Assembly: GCA_963700785.1 (NCBI GenBank)
Contig: CAVOYZ010000008.1
Span: 62,001-126,000 of the forward strand
DNA length: 64,000 nucleotides
Reading direction: 5' to 3'
DNA from: CAXMST01 sp963700785
GTDB lineage: Bacteria > Actinomycetota > Thermoleophilia > Solirubrobacterales > 70-9
The notes under the pieces were generated by a model. It was given only the letters and a program-made list of their open reading frames with translations. It had not been told where the DNA came from and did no database searches. Each line of letters begins with the position of its first letter. The first letter of the stretch is position 1. A program made the position numbers and the translations under genes. Positions 44,064 to 51,919 of the stretch are shown here, piece after piece.

Positions 44064-44792
44064 ATCCGACGCCTGTTCCCCGATCCAGCCGAGACGACGA
44101 TCGAGCAGCAGCTCGCGGCGGGGTGGCCGGCCGCGGAGCAGGAGCGGCCGCATGTGTTCACGAACTTCGCGGTCACGGTCGACGGTCACGCGACGATCTC
44201 CGGGCGCTCCGGGGAGATCGGAACGGACACTGACACCGAGATGCTGATGGCGCTCCGCTCGAGCGCCGACGCGGTGATGGTCGGTGCGGGCACGCTGCGG
44301 GCCGAGCGCTACGGCCGGCTGCTGCCCAGCCCCCAGGTGCGCTCGCTCCGCGAGCGCCGCGGGCTGCCTCCCGACCCGCTTGCGGTCGTGGTCAGCAACC
44401 GGCTCGAGCTGCCGTGGGACGCGGGCCTGTTCACCTCCGGGGGCGGCCGGGTGATCGTCTTCACCGCCAGCGACGACGAGCCGCCGGAGACGGCGACCCC
44501 GGTTCAGATCGTCCGCCACGCCGACTCGGTCGATCTCGGGTCGGCGCTCGCGCAGCTGCGCCGCGAGCGCGGCATCAGGGCGCTGCTCTGCGAGGGCGGG
44601 CCCCGGCTGCACGGGGATCTACTCGCCGACGGCCTCGTCGACGAGCTGTTCGTGACGCTCGGACCGCGGATCGGCGGCGGCGAAGGGCCGAGGATGGTCG
44701 AGGGCCTCGAGTCGGGGCCGCTCGATCTCGAGCTGCGCTGGCTGTTGCAGGAGGCGGACGAGCTGTTCGCGCGTTACGCGGTCAGGCGCTGA
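44064..44792 (+). CDS. RibD C-terminal / dihydrofolate-reductase-fold reductase
   Basis: The RibD_C domain covers VFTNFAVTVDGHATISGRSGEIG, MLMALRSSADAVMVGAGTLRAERYG, ALLCEGGPRLHGDLLADGLVDELF and LGPRIGGGEG, as in pyrimidine reductase-like NADPH enzymes of riboflavin or secondary metabolism. The in-frame upstream sequence RRLFPDPAETTIEQQL resembles the N-terminus of close relatives (MRRLFPDP). It follows an ATC codon at 44064 that has GAGGGAG 6 nt upstream. No ATG, GTG or TTG is available there. GTG 44154, with AGGAG 9 nt upstream, is the conventional alternative (212 residues). Substrate unknown. Confidence 0.82.
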   Translation: MRRLFPDPAETTIEQQLAAGWPAAEQERPHVFTNFAVTVDGHATISGRSGEIGTDTDTEMLMALRSSADAVMVGAGTLRAERYGRLLPSPQVRSLRERRGLPPDPLAVVVSNRLELPWDAGLFTSGGGRVIVFTASDDEPPETATPVQIVRHADSVDLGSALAQLRRERGIRALLCEGGPRLHGDLLADGLVDELFVTLGPRIGGGEGPRMVEGLESGPLDLELRWLLQEADELFARYAVRR

Positions 44793-44798
44793 ACGTGC

Positions 44799-45551
44799 TC
44801 AGCCGTGCGCGAGCGCGCCCGCGGCGTCCGGGATCAGGCCGGCCGCCTCGCCTCGCTGCTCCCCACGGCGCAGCATCCGCAGGGCGAGAATCGTGCCGCT
44901 CAGCAGGGCCAGGCCGCCGAGGCTGAGCTGGACGCTGAGCAGGCCCTCGCGGCTCCAGTAGACGTCGCGCAGGTCGAGCAGCAGGGCGGCCTCATCGAAG
45001 ACGAGCCCGGCGCCGGCGCCGAACGGGATCGCGAGCGCTGCCTCGCGGTCGAGGTCCTCGGTGAGCAGGGCCGCGGTGGCCGAGCCGAGTGCGAGCAGGA
45101 TGCCGGGCACGAAGTGGTGGATGTGACGCCCGCCGACCCTGACGTTGCGAAACGGCCACCAACCTGAGCGGATGCCGCCGGTCGAGAGGCGGGCCACGAC
45201 GAAGGCTCCGGCGAAGCCGCTGAGCAGGTTGAAGAGGACTATCTCCTGGCGGCCCGCCGACTCGTAGCCCTCGATCGCGACCAGGACCGTGTCCTGGGTT
45301 GCACGACCGGCCAGCTGCAGGGCCTCGACCGGACCCTCGGGGGGGCCGGCGTCCGGGGCCTCGCCGGAGACGACGGGTCTCTTCGCCTGGCGACGCAGCC
45401 GGCGGGCGAACTCGCCGACCAGGACGACCCCCGCGGTGGACGCGGTGGACGCCGCGAGCAGCAGGGTCAGGCGGTCCGCGCGGGCCAGGCCGGCGCGAGC
45501 GCGGGCCAGGTGTCCCCGCTGGCGGCGCCTGCGGACTAGCGGCAGGGCCAC
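44799..45551 (-). CDS. Conserved integral membrane protein of unknown function
   Basis: A 250-residue protein with an Arg-rich N-terminus and about five hydrophobic helices. The middle holds NVRVGGRHIHHFVPGILLAL (about residues 134-153), a His-rich motif on the edge of a helix that could bind metal or haem. FDEAALLLDLRDVYW follows, with several acidic residues near a membrane segment. I recall similar uncharacterised actinobacterial proteins but no function. It starts 2 nt after the nucleotide-sugar dehydrogenase stop, so the two are co-transcribed. Confidence 0.72.
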   Translation of the reverse strand: MALPLVRRRRQRGHLARARAGLARADRLTLLLAASTASTAGVVLVGEFARRLRRQAKRPVVSGEAPDAGPPEGPVEALQLAGRATQDTVLVAIEGYESAGRQEIVLFNLLSGFAGAFVVARLSTGGIRSGWWPFRNVRVGGRHIHHFVPGILLALGSATAALLTEDLDREAALAIPFGAGAGLVFDEAALLLDLRDVYWSREGLLSVQLSLGGLALLSGTILALRMLRRGEQRGEAAGLIPDAAGALAHG

Positions 45552-45553
45552 GG

Positions 45554-46800
45554 TCAGAGTCGGACGAGGTTCGAGGCTTCGACACCCCGCGTCACGCCGC
45601 GGAAGTCGACCAGCAGCTTCGCATCGCCGACCAGCGCCCGGTGGTCGATGCCCTCGTGCGCGGTGACGATCGCGACCAGGTCGGCGTCAGCGACGCCGGC
45701 GTTGAGCTCGACCGACTCGAGGCCGGCCTCAGCCAGCTCCGAGACCAGCGGGTCGTGATAGCTGACCTCGGCTCCGAGCTCCCGCAGATGGCGAATGATC
45801 TTCAGCGCCGGCGCCTCGCGGAGGTCGGCGACTCCGGCCTTGTAGGAGACGCCGAGGATCAGGATCCGCGAGCCCCGGACCGGCTTGCCGGCGTCGTTCA
45901 GCGCCCGCTCGATCTTGCCGACGCAGAACAGCGGGTGCGATTGGTTGATCTTGCCGGCGAGCTCGACGAACTCGGGGTAGAAATCGAGCTCGCGGGCCTT
46001 GAACGCCAGGTAGAACGGGTCCACCGGCAGACAGTGGCCGCCCATCCCCGGCCCCGGCTCGAAGCGCATGAAGCCGAACGGCTTGGTCGAGGCCGCATCG
46101 ACCACCTCCCAGATGTCGATTCCGAGGCGATCCGTGAGCTGGGCCAGCTCGTTGACGAGGGCGATGTTGACGGAGCGGAAGATGTTCTCGAGCAGCTTCG
46201 ACAGCTCCGCGGACTCGGGGCTGGAGACCTGCACCACGCGGTCGCAGACCAGCTCGTAGATCTCAGAGGCGCGCTCGGTACAGGCGGTGGTGATCCCGCC
46301 GACGACCTTGGGCGTTGTCGCGATCGTATGGTCCGAGCGGCCCGGATCGATCCGCTCGGGCGAGTACGCGAGGTGGAAGTCGTCTCCGGCACGAAGGCCC
46401 GACTCCTCGAGCAACGGCTGCAGGTGGTCGCGGGTCGTGCCCGGATAGGTTGTCGACTCCAGCACCACGACCTGGCCCTCGCGGAGGACGCCGGCCAGGG
46501 TGCGGGCCGCGGCCGTGATGTAGGTGAGATCCGGCTCGCGCTGGTTGGCGAGTGGCGTCGGAACGCAGATCAGGAGCGCATCGCAGCGGGAGAGGGGCGC
46601 GGGTCGGTGGTCGGTTCGAACGCATCGCCGAGCCCGGCGAGCCGAGCCGACGGGACGTCCTCGATGTCGCTTTCCCCCGCAGCCAGGCGTCCAACACGCC
46701 TCGAGTCGGTGTCGTAGCCGATCACCGCGTGTCCCGCCTCGCCGAAGGCGAGCGCGAGCGGGAGCCCGACGTAACCGAGGCCGACGATTCCGATCCGCAT
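45554..46800 (-). CDS. Nucleotide-sugar dehydrogenase, UDP-glucose/ManNAc type (frame interrupted)
   Basis: The N-terminus is MRIGIVGLGYVGLPLALAFG (NAD-binding). After DAFEPTTDP the frame breaks at about 46591-46598 and resumes as LSRCDALLICVPTPL. Next come ESTTYPGTTRDHL, AYSPERIDPG, VVGGIT, the ELSKLLENIFRSVNIALVNE helix, GMGGHCLPVDPFYL with the catalytic Cys, and ILILGVSYKAGVADLREAPA. Such enzymes oxidise UDP-sugars twice to uronic acids for surface glycans. Length without the break (about 415 residues) is normal. A TACACT box ends 6 nt before ATG 46800. Confidence 0.88.
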
Positions 46801-46806
46801 GGGGGC

Positions 46807-46812
46807 AGTGTA
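46807..46812 (-). promoter_or_regulatory. -10 box TACACT, leaderless promoter of the nucleotide-sugar dehydrogenase
   Basis: Minus-strand TACACT ends 6 nt before ATG 46800. It supports that start. Confidence 0.45.
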
Positions 46813-46874
46813 GGCGGCGGGCCACCCGCATCCGGGGCGCCGACCGTCAGCCGCGTTCAATAGTGTGGAGACCG

Positions 46875-46976
46875 ATGCAGCGCTTGCTCGCCCCCGCGCA
46901 GATCGGCTTCGACGCAGCCAGGCATCTCGCCTGGTATCTGCGGCACCAGATCAGCGGCGCCGGGCCCAGCGGCTGA
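46875..46976 (+). CDS. Possible 33-residue small protein
   Basis: ATG 46875 opens a 33-codon frame (MQRLLAPAQIGFDAARHLAW followed by YLRHQISGAGPSG). A TAGTGT box (46861-46866) ends 8 nt upstream, and GGAG lies 4 nt before the ATG. The peptide could form an amphipathic helix with aromatic residues on one side. It sits alone between a divergent gene and tRNA-Lys. The evidence is only promoter spacing and composition. Confidence 0.3.
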   Translation: MQRLLAPAQIGFDAARHLAWYLRHQISGAGPSG

Positions 46977-46997
46977 GCGGCCGCCGCTGCACCTGAG

Positions 46998-47070
46998 TGG
47001 GCCATGTAGGGATCGAACCTACGACCTTGAGATTAAGAGTCTCCTGCTCTACCAACTGAGCTAATGGCCC
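46998..47070 (-). tRNA. tRNA-Lys (anticodon CTT)
   Basis: Minus strand: acceptor GGGCCAT/ATGGCCC with discriminator A, D arm GCTC...GAGC, anticodon loop CTCTTAA reading CTT, and T arm GTAGG-TTCGATC-CCTAC. Length 73 nt, CCA not encoded. The anticodon stem has one mismatch at its top pair. Confidence 0.96.
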
Positions 47071-47128
47071 CTCGGGCATTTTAACGCGAGCGACGGGGCG
47101 GGGCGGGGCGGCGGTGGGCCGGTGGGCC

Positions 47129-47908
47129 TCAGGGGCCGGAGCCGGAACCCGGCTCGAGTCCCCCGAGCGGGTTCTCGATCGAGCCCTGTCCATCGCCCAG
47201 GTTCTTGAGCTGGCGCTGGAGCGACTTGCCCTGCCGCTCGGAGGCCTTGAGCTGGCTTTCGAGCGCCGAGCGGCTGGCCTCATCGACCGCCGCGAGCGCC
47301 TGCTTCGCCGCCTTGTCCCCCGCCTTGGTGTTGCCGGCCAGGTAGGCCGCGCTCGCCAGATCGAGGTAGCTGTTCGGGCCCGGCCGCTCGTCGGCGACCA
47401 CCGCGGCCGCACGCTCGGCGCCCTCGAGCCGCCGCTGGATCGTCGCCGGGCTGCTCGAGTTCAGCGCGATTCCCGAGTAGGCGCGAAAGACGAGGGTCGC
47501 GACGGAGGGATCCGGGCGGCCCTTGTTCGCCTTCAGGTACCGCTCCCAGGCGTCGACCGAGGCCTCGAAGTCGGCCGCGGCTTCGTCGGTGAGGACCTGG
47601 GTGCCCTGCTCGGAGTCGATCTCGAGCGCCTGCTGACCGTTGAGGTAGTTGTAGCGGGCGAGCGCGAGCAGGGCGGCGGCGTTCTTGGGATTGGACGCGA
47701 GCGTCGCCTCCGCCGAGTCGATCTCGTCGTTGAACTCGGCGCTGCCGCTGTTGCCACTGTTGCCGCCGATTCCAATCGCGTCCCCGAGCCCACCGGGCGC
47801 GTCGCCGCCGATCCCGAAGAGCACGAGGCTGCCGCCGAGAAGCAGCGCCAGAAAGACGTAGATGACCTGAATGAAGCGCTTGCGCTTGCCGCGGATATCG
47901 AACAGCAT
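47129..47908 (-). CDS. Membrane-anchored TPR-like protein
   Basis: A 259-residue protein. A basic N-terminus (RGKRKRF) and one hydrophobic helix (about residues 12-33) anchor it. A Gly/Asn/Ser-rich linker follows, then helical pairs resembling tetratricopeptide repeats (AEATLASNPKNAAALLALARYNYLNG; DAWERYLKANKG; SYLDLASAAYLAGN), and a Gln/Lys-rich tail. TPR domains hold protein partners; none is identified. A TAGGCT box ends 9 nt before ATG 47908. It lies 42 nt downstream of tatC. Confidence 0.75.
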   Translation of the reverse strand: MLFDIRGKRKRFIQVIYVFLALLLGGSLVLFGIGGDAPGGLGDAIGIGGNSGNSGSAEFNDEIDSAEATLASNPKNAAALLALARYNYLNGQQALEIDSEQGTQVLTDEAAADFEASVDAWERYLKANKGRPDPSVATLVFRAYSGIALNSSSPATIQRRLEGAERAAAVVADERPGPNSYLDLASAAYLAGNTKAGDKAAKQALAAVDEASRSALESQLKASERQGKSLQRQLKNLGDGQGSIENPLGGLEPGSGSGP

Positions 47909-47917
47909 CGGCCCGGG

Positions 47918-47923
47918 AGCCTA
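47918..47923 (-). promoter_or_regulatory. -10 box TAGGCT upstream of the TPR gene
   Basis: Minus-strand TAGGCT ends 9 nt before ATG 47908, predicting a leader of about 2 nt. Confidence 0.4.
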
Positions 47924-47950
47924 GAGGATCGTTTCCATCGGCCGAGCCGC

Positions 47951-48709
47951 TCAGCCCTCTCCGGTGACGAGGTCCGTGGCCGGCTCCCGCGACCGTCCGA
48001 AGATCCGGGCGAGGATGATGCTGAACTCGAACAGGAGCACGAGCGGGGCCATCGCGATCAGCATGGTCACCGGATCGGTTCCCGGAAGCAACATCGCCAG
48101 AACCGCGATTCCGAGGATCGCGTAGCGCCGGTTCGCCGCGAGCTGAGCGGGGCTGACGATGCCGAGGCGGGTGACGGCGAGGACGGCGACCGGGATCTGA
48201 AAGAGGACGCCGACCGAGAGCAGCGACAGAGCGAAGAAGCTGTAGTAGTCGCGGGCCCGGACCTGGATGTTGAACTCATCGCTGTTGAAGTTGAGCAGGA
48301 AGTCGAGCGCGGCTGGGGTGATCACGTAGTAGGCAAACACGACCCCGGCGATGAACAGGAACGGGATCATCAGGACGAGCGGCAGCACGATCCGCTTCTC
48401 GGACGGGCTGAAGGCGGGTAGGACGAAGGCGTAGAGCTGGTAGAGGATCACCGGCAGCGCGATCAGGATCGCGCCGTAGAGGGAGATCGTCAAAGTGGTC
48501 ATGAACGGCTCCCCGACCGAGAGCGTCAGCAGCTTGCGTCCTTCCAGGGGCTGGTCGGCGATGTCGAGCAGCAGGTGGTTCTGCCAGAGGCAGAGCGCCG
48601 CCGCAACGAGCAGCACGCCGCCGCAGATCAGGATCCGGGTGCGAAGCTCGTCCAGGTGCTCGACCAGCGTCAGGCGCTCATCGAAGTCTGCCGCCCGGAT
48701 CCGGGCCAT
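47951..48709 (-). CDS. tatC: Sec-independent (Tat) translocase subunit TatC
   Basis: A 252-residue protein with six hydrophobic helices. The cytoplasmic N-terminus ERLTLVEHLDELRTRI contains the conserved Glu-His-Leu-x-Glu-Leu-Arg motif that reads the twin-arginine signal. Loop and helix features LYQLYAFVLPAFSPSEKRIVLP and PAALDFLLNFNS are also typical. It forms the receptor for folded proteins, for example the Rieske protein at 53511, whose N-terminus carries an RR pair. It follows tatA by 37 nt. Confidence 0.96.
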   Translation of the reverse strand: MARIRAADFDERLTLVEHLDELRTRILICGGVLLVAAALCLWQNHLLLDIADQPLEGRKLLTLSVGEPFMTTLTISLYGAILIALPVILYQLYAFVLPAFSPSEKRIVLPLVLMIPFLFIAGVVFAYYVITPAALDFLLNFNSDEFNIQVRARDYYSFFALSLLSVGVLFQIPVAVLAVTRLGIVSPAQLAANRRYAILGIAVLAMLLPGTDPVTMLIAMAPLVLLFEFSIILARIFGRSREPATDLVTGEG

Positions 48710-48746
48710 CGCTCAGACGTCTCCGCCGTAAGTGCCCGCGCGCGCC

Positions 48747-48986
48747 TCAGGCGCCGCGCTGGCCCGCCGGCTCACTGTCCTGGGGATCCTCGACGCCGTT
48801 CTCGATCTCAGGCGGATCTTCATCTTCATCGTCATCGTCGTCGCGGCTGTCGCCGCTGATCGATTCCTTGAACTCGCGCATGCCGCGGCCCAACGACTTG
48901 CCGAGCTCGGGCAGGCGCTTGGGCCCGAAGATGACGAGGGCGATTACCAGAACGATCGCCAACTCAAGCGGTCCAATATTGGGCAT
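48747..48986 (-). CDS. tatA: Sec-independent (Tat) translocase subunit TatA
   Basis: A 79-residue protein: a short membrane helix (GPLELAIVLVIALVIFGPKRLPELG, with the FGPKxLPxLG hinge), an amphipathic helix (KSLGRGMREFKESI) and an acidic tail (DDDDDEDED). This is the TatA type rather than TatB by size. TACCAT ends 6 nt before ATG 48986, so the tatA-tatC mRNA is probably leaderless. Confidence 0.95.
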   Translation of the reverse strand: MPNIGPLELAIVLVIALVIFGPKRLPELGKSLGRGMREFKESISGDSRDDDDDEDEDPPEIENGVEDPQDSEPAGQRGA

Positions 48987-48992
48987 TCACCC

Positions 48993-48998
48993 ATGGTA
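48993..48998 (-). promoter_or_regulatory. -10 box TACCAT, leaderless promoter of tatA-tatC
   Basis: Minus-strand TACCAT ends 6 nt before ATG 48986. Confidence 0.45.
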
Positions 48999-49042
48999 GC
49001 GCCGTCGCAGGCTCGAACCGAGAGGCGGTCGGCGGATGGATG

Positions 49043-49048
49043 TAGGCT
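49043..49048 (+). promoter_or_regulatory. -10 box TAGGCT of dcd
   Basis: TAGGCT ends 8 nt before GTG 49057, within the 70-bp divergent region shared with tatA. Confidence 0.45.
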
Positions 49049-49056
49049 CCCGGCCC

Positions 49057-49647
49057 GTGATCCTCTCCGACAAGTCGATCTCCGAGCAGCTCGCCGGCGG
49101 TGGCATCGTCATCGACCCGCTCGGCGAGGACGCGATGCAACCCTCCTCGGTCGACCTCCGGGTTGACCGGTACTTCCGGGTCTTCCGCAACGACACCACC
49201 CCGTTCATCGACCCGAAGCAGGCTCAGGAGGACCTGACCGAGCTGGTCGAGGTGGCCGAGGGAGACGATCGTGCGTTCATCCTCCATCCGGGGGAGTTCG
49301 TGCTCGGCTCGACCCTGGAGCGGGTGGCGCTGGGCCACGACCTGGTCGCCCGCCTCGAGGGCAAGTCCTCGCTCGGCCGGCTCGGCCTCCTGATCCACAG
49401 CACCGCGGGCTTCGTCGACGCCGGCTGGGACGGCCATCTGACGCTCGAGCTCTCGAACGTCGCCAACCTGCCGATCGCGATCTACCCGGGGATGAAGATC
49501 GGGCAGATCTCGTTCCTGCGGATGACCAGCGCCGCTGAGATCCCCTACGGGAGCACGGGCGCCGGCTCGAAGTACAAGGGCCAGAAGGGCCCGACCCCCT
49601 CCCGCTACTACCTGAACTTCGCCGAGAACCGCGATAAACAGGGGTGA
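49057..49647 (+). CDS. dcd: dCTP deaminase, probably bifunctional (dUMP-forming)
   Basis: The 196-residue trimeric nucleotide hydrolase starts VILSDKSISEQLAGGGIVIDP, then QPSSVDLRVDRYFRVF, HPGEFVLGSTLE, RLEGKSSLGRLGLLIHSTAG and GQKGPTPSRYYLNF. Overall it closely resembles the mycobacterial enzyme that turns dCTP directly into dUMP by deamination and pyrophosphate removal. The single- and double-function forms differ by few residues, so this is inferred from similarity I recall. GTG 49057 follows a TAGGCT box by 8 nt. Confidence 0.93.
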   Translation: MILSDKSISEQLAGGGIVIDPLGEDAMQPSSVDLRVDRYFRVFRNDTTPFIDPKQAQEDLTELVEVAEGDDRAFILHPGEFVLGSTLERVALGHDLVARLEGKSSLGRLGLLIHSTAGFVDAGWDGHLTLELSNVANLPIAIYPGMKIGQISFLRMTSAAEIPYGSTGAGSKYKGQKGPTPSRYYLNFAENRDKQG

Positions 49648-49757
49648 ATCGCCGCCCGGCCGGGTCTCTTCGCCCAGCGCGGCTGGACGGTCGTCCAGAT
49701 TGCAGTCGGGCTGTCGCCGCATGTCCCGCGCTGCCGATACGCCTCCTGGCGATCTCG

Positions 49758-50123
49758 ATGACCGATGCAAACCGAGACACAGAGCGGAACCGGCGGCCGA
49801 CGCGCGGGAGCGGCGGCCTGCATGGGCGCCCCACCGGGGATCCGCACATCTGCGCGGCCTGCGACTCCCACCTCGTCCAGCCGGTCGAGTGGGCGCCGGT
49901 CGACAGGCGTCACTGGCGGGTCGAGCTCTACTGCCCCGACTGCGGGCACCAGACCGCCGGAGTCTTCCCGCAGCAGGTGCTCGATCGATTCGACCGGGTT
50001 CTCGACGATGGAACCGCATCGCTGGCCGAGGACCTGGCGGAGCTCGAGCGCGGCAGGGCCGAGGACATCGACCGTTTCCGCAGGGCGTTGAGCGGCAAGC
50101 GCCCCCCGGCCGACCCAGCCTAG
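49758..50123 (+). CDS. Hypothetical protein with a zinc-ribbon (CxxC pairs)
   Basis: A 121-residue protein. Residues about 30-68 hold two CxxC pairs (ICAACDSH and YCPDCGHQTAG) separated by about 25 residues, a likely zinc ribbon. The C-terminal half is charged and helical (FDRVLDDGTASLAEDLAELE). It has no signal or membrane helix. ATG 49758 is the first ATG of the frame; no clear ribosome site is seen. Function unknown. It converges on the polyprenyl synthase gene over a short hairpin. Confidence 0.65.
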   Translation: MTDANRDTERNRRPTRGSGGLHGRPTGDPHICAACDSHLVQPVEWAPVDRRHWRVELYCPDCGHQTAGVFPQQVLDRFDRVLDDGTASLAEDLAELERGRAEDIDRFRRALSGKRPPADPA

Positions 50124-50127
50124 GCCC

Positions 50128-50142
50128 GCGCGGCAGCCGCGC
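50128..50142. terminator. Short hairpin between convergent genes
   Basis: GCGCGG (50128-50133), loop CAG, CCGCGC (50137-50142): a 6-bp G+C stem filling the 19-bp gap between two stop codons. It could end both transcripts. Confidence 0.45.
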
Positions 50143-51120
50143 TCACGAGTAGCGCTCGACGACGCCGTCAGCGACCAGCTCGAAGAGCTCGCGGGCGCCT
50201 TCGTCGAGAGCGGTCGCGCGCAGGCGGCCCTTGGCCCGCTCGACCCGCTCCCGCGCCTCGACCCGAACCTGATCGGTCGCTCCGGTCGCCGCGATGCGGT
50301 CGCAGATCCGCTCCGCCTCGGCGCCGTCGAGGCCGTGCAGGTCGAGCCGCGCGAGCTCGGGGTCGTGCTCGCGAGCGCGGATCAGCGGCAGGTTCACGGT
50401 GCCGTCGAGCAGGTCGGTCCCCCTCGCCTTGCCGGTGCGCTCGACCGGTCCGACCACATCGAGCACGTCGTCGAGCAGCTGGAACGCGAGGCCGATCTGA
50501 CGACCGAAGGCGAGCAGCGCCTGACGCTCCGCTGCGGGCCGCTCGGCGCCGATCACGCAGGCACACTCGAACAGCGCCGCCGTCTTCAGGCCGCAGCGGT
50601 GGAAGTAGCGCTCCTCGCTGATATCGATCTGGAAGGCATCCCGGCGCTGCGCCAACTCCCCCTGGGCCAGGGCGACCGACGCAGCCGCCAGCGACGCAAC
50701 CTGACCCTCGGACCCGGCCGCGGCGAGCTCGGCGAAGGCCCGCGAGAAGAGCAGGTCGCCGGTGGCAAGCGCCCGGCTGCGGCCGGCGGTGGCGACCACG
50801 GTTGGGCGACCACGGCGGAGCGGGGCATCATCGAGGACGTCGTCGTGGACGAGCGTCGCCATGTGAACCAGCTCGATCGATGTCGCGGCGCTGATTGCCG
50901 CCTCGCCACCGTCGCGTCCGGCGCAGAGCAGCACCAGCAGCGGCCGCATCCGCTTGCCGCCGGCGGCCAGCGTCGAGCCGGCCGCGGCCGCGAGCGGCTC
51001 ACCGTGGCCGGCGACGATCTCCCCGAGTCGCTCCTCGACTCGCTGCAGCCGGATCGGCAGCCATGCCCCGGCCAGATCGCTGACCGCGGTGACCGGCTCG
51101 GGTATCGCCGACCTGCCCAT
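50143..51120 (-). CDS. Trans-polyprenyl diphosphate synthase (menaquinone side chain)
   Basis: A 325-residue all-helical isoprenyl synthase. The first Asp-rich motif lies in LVHDDVLDDAPLRRGRPT (about residues 88-105), the second in AFQLLDDVLDVVG (about 220-232), and GGKRMRPLLVLL is the early IPP-binding Lys-Arg segment. It builds the long prenyl tail of menaquinone. The start overlaps the menG stop (ATGA), matching the menG-hepT pairing known in Bacillus. Chain length cannot be read off reliably. Confidence 0.93.
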   Translation of the reverse strand: MGRSAIPEPVTAVSDLAGAWLPIRLQRVEERLGEIVAGHGEPLAAAAGSTLAAGGKRMRPLLVLLCAGRDGGEAAISAATSIELVHMATLVHDDVLDDAPLRRGRPTVVATAGRSRALATGDLLFSRAFAELAAAGSEGQVASLAAASVALAQGELAQRRDAFQIDISEERYFHRCGLKTAALFECACVIGAERPAAERQALLAFGRQIGLAFQLLDDVLDVVGPVERTGKARGTDLLDGTVNLPLIRAREHDPELARLDLHGLDGAEAERICDRIAATGATDQVRVEARERVERAKGRLRATALDEGARELFELVADGVVERYS

Positions 51121-51857
51121 CAGGGCTCCCGCCTGGACCCGGAGTGGATCGCGATGATCCCGCCGGCGAGGATCGTCCAGCGGATCCCGCTCAGGCCGGC
51201 CCGGTCCATCCTCTCGGCCAGCTCGCGCGGCGCCGGGAACCGCTTCACCGACTCGGGCAGGTAGCTGTAGGCCTCGCGGTCGCCGGCGATGCTGCCGAGC
51301 CGCGGGACCAGCCGATCGAACCAGAGCGAGAAGAAGGTCGAGAGCGGCGGCCGCTGCGGCTGCGTGATCTCGAGGATCACCAGCCTCCCCCCCGGCTTCA
51401 GCACCCGCACGAGCTCGGCGAGGCCGCGATCGAGATCGGCGAAGTTGCGGACCCCGAAGCCAACCGTGACGGCGTCGAAGCTGAACTCGTCGTAGGGAAG
51501 CTCGAGGGCGTCGCCCCACTCGAAGATCGGGCTCCGGGCGCCGTTCGAGCGAGACGCCCCCTTCTCGCGGGCGAGATCGAGCATCCGCTCGGAGAAGTCG
51601 GAGCCGATCACGCGACCCTGCGAGCCGACCCGGCGCTGCAGCTCGAGCGTCAGATCACCGGTGCCGCAGGCGACGTCGAGAGCCGAGTCGCCGGCTTCGA
51701 GCGCCGCCAGGTCGACCGCCCGCTCCCGCCAGCGGTGGTGCATCCCCGCCGTCATCGCCGAGTTCATCAGGTCATAGACGCCGGCGATCCGGTCGAACAT
51801 CCCCCGGACCTGGCCGGCGAACTCCTCCGACTCGCGTGAGGGCTTGCTCTCGATCAT
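51120..51857 (-). CDS. menG: Demethylmenaquinone methyltransferase
   Basis: A 245-residue SAM-dependent methyltransferase for the last step of menaquinone synthesis (the UbiE/MenG family). MFDRIAGVYDLMNSAMTAGMHHRWR is the family N-terminus. SAM motif I is ALDVACGTGDLTLEL (about residues 57-71), then GDALELPYDEFSFDAVTVGFGVRNFADL and VLKPGGRLVILEITQP. It lies 62 nt downstream of the cytochrome b/c gene and overlaps the prenyl synthase, tying quinone synthesis to the quinol-oxidising complex. Confidence 0.95.
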   Translation of the reverse strand: MIESKPSRESEEFAGQVRGMFDRIAGVYDLMNSAMTAGMHHRWRERAVDLAALEAGDSALDVACGTGDLTLELQRRVGSQGRVIGSDFSERMLDLAREKGASRSNGARSPIFEWGDALELPYDEFSFDAVTVGFGVRNFADLDRGLAELVRVLKPGGRLVILEITQPQRPPLSTFFSLWFDRLVPRLGSIAGDREAYSYLPESVKRFPAPRELAERMDRAGLSGIRWTILAGGIIAIHSGSRREP

Positions 51858-51919
51858 GCGCTGGTCACCCCGGGCGGATCGTAGCCCGGCGATCGCTTCG
51901 GCCCGGACGGCGTCAGCCG

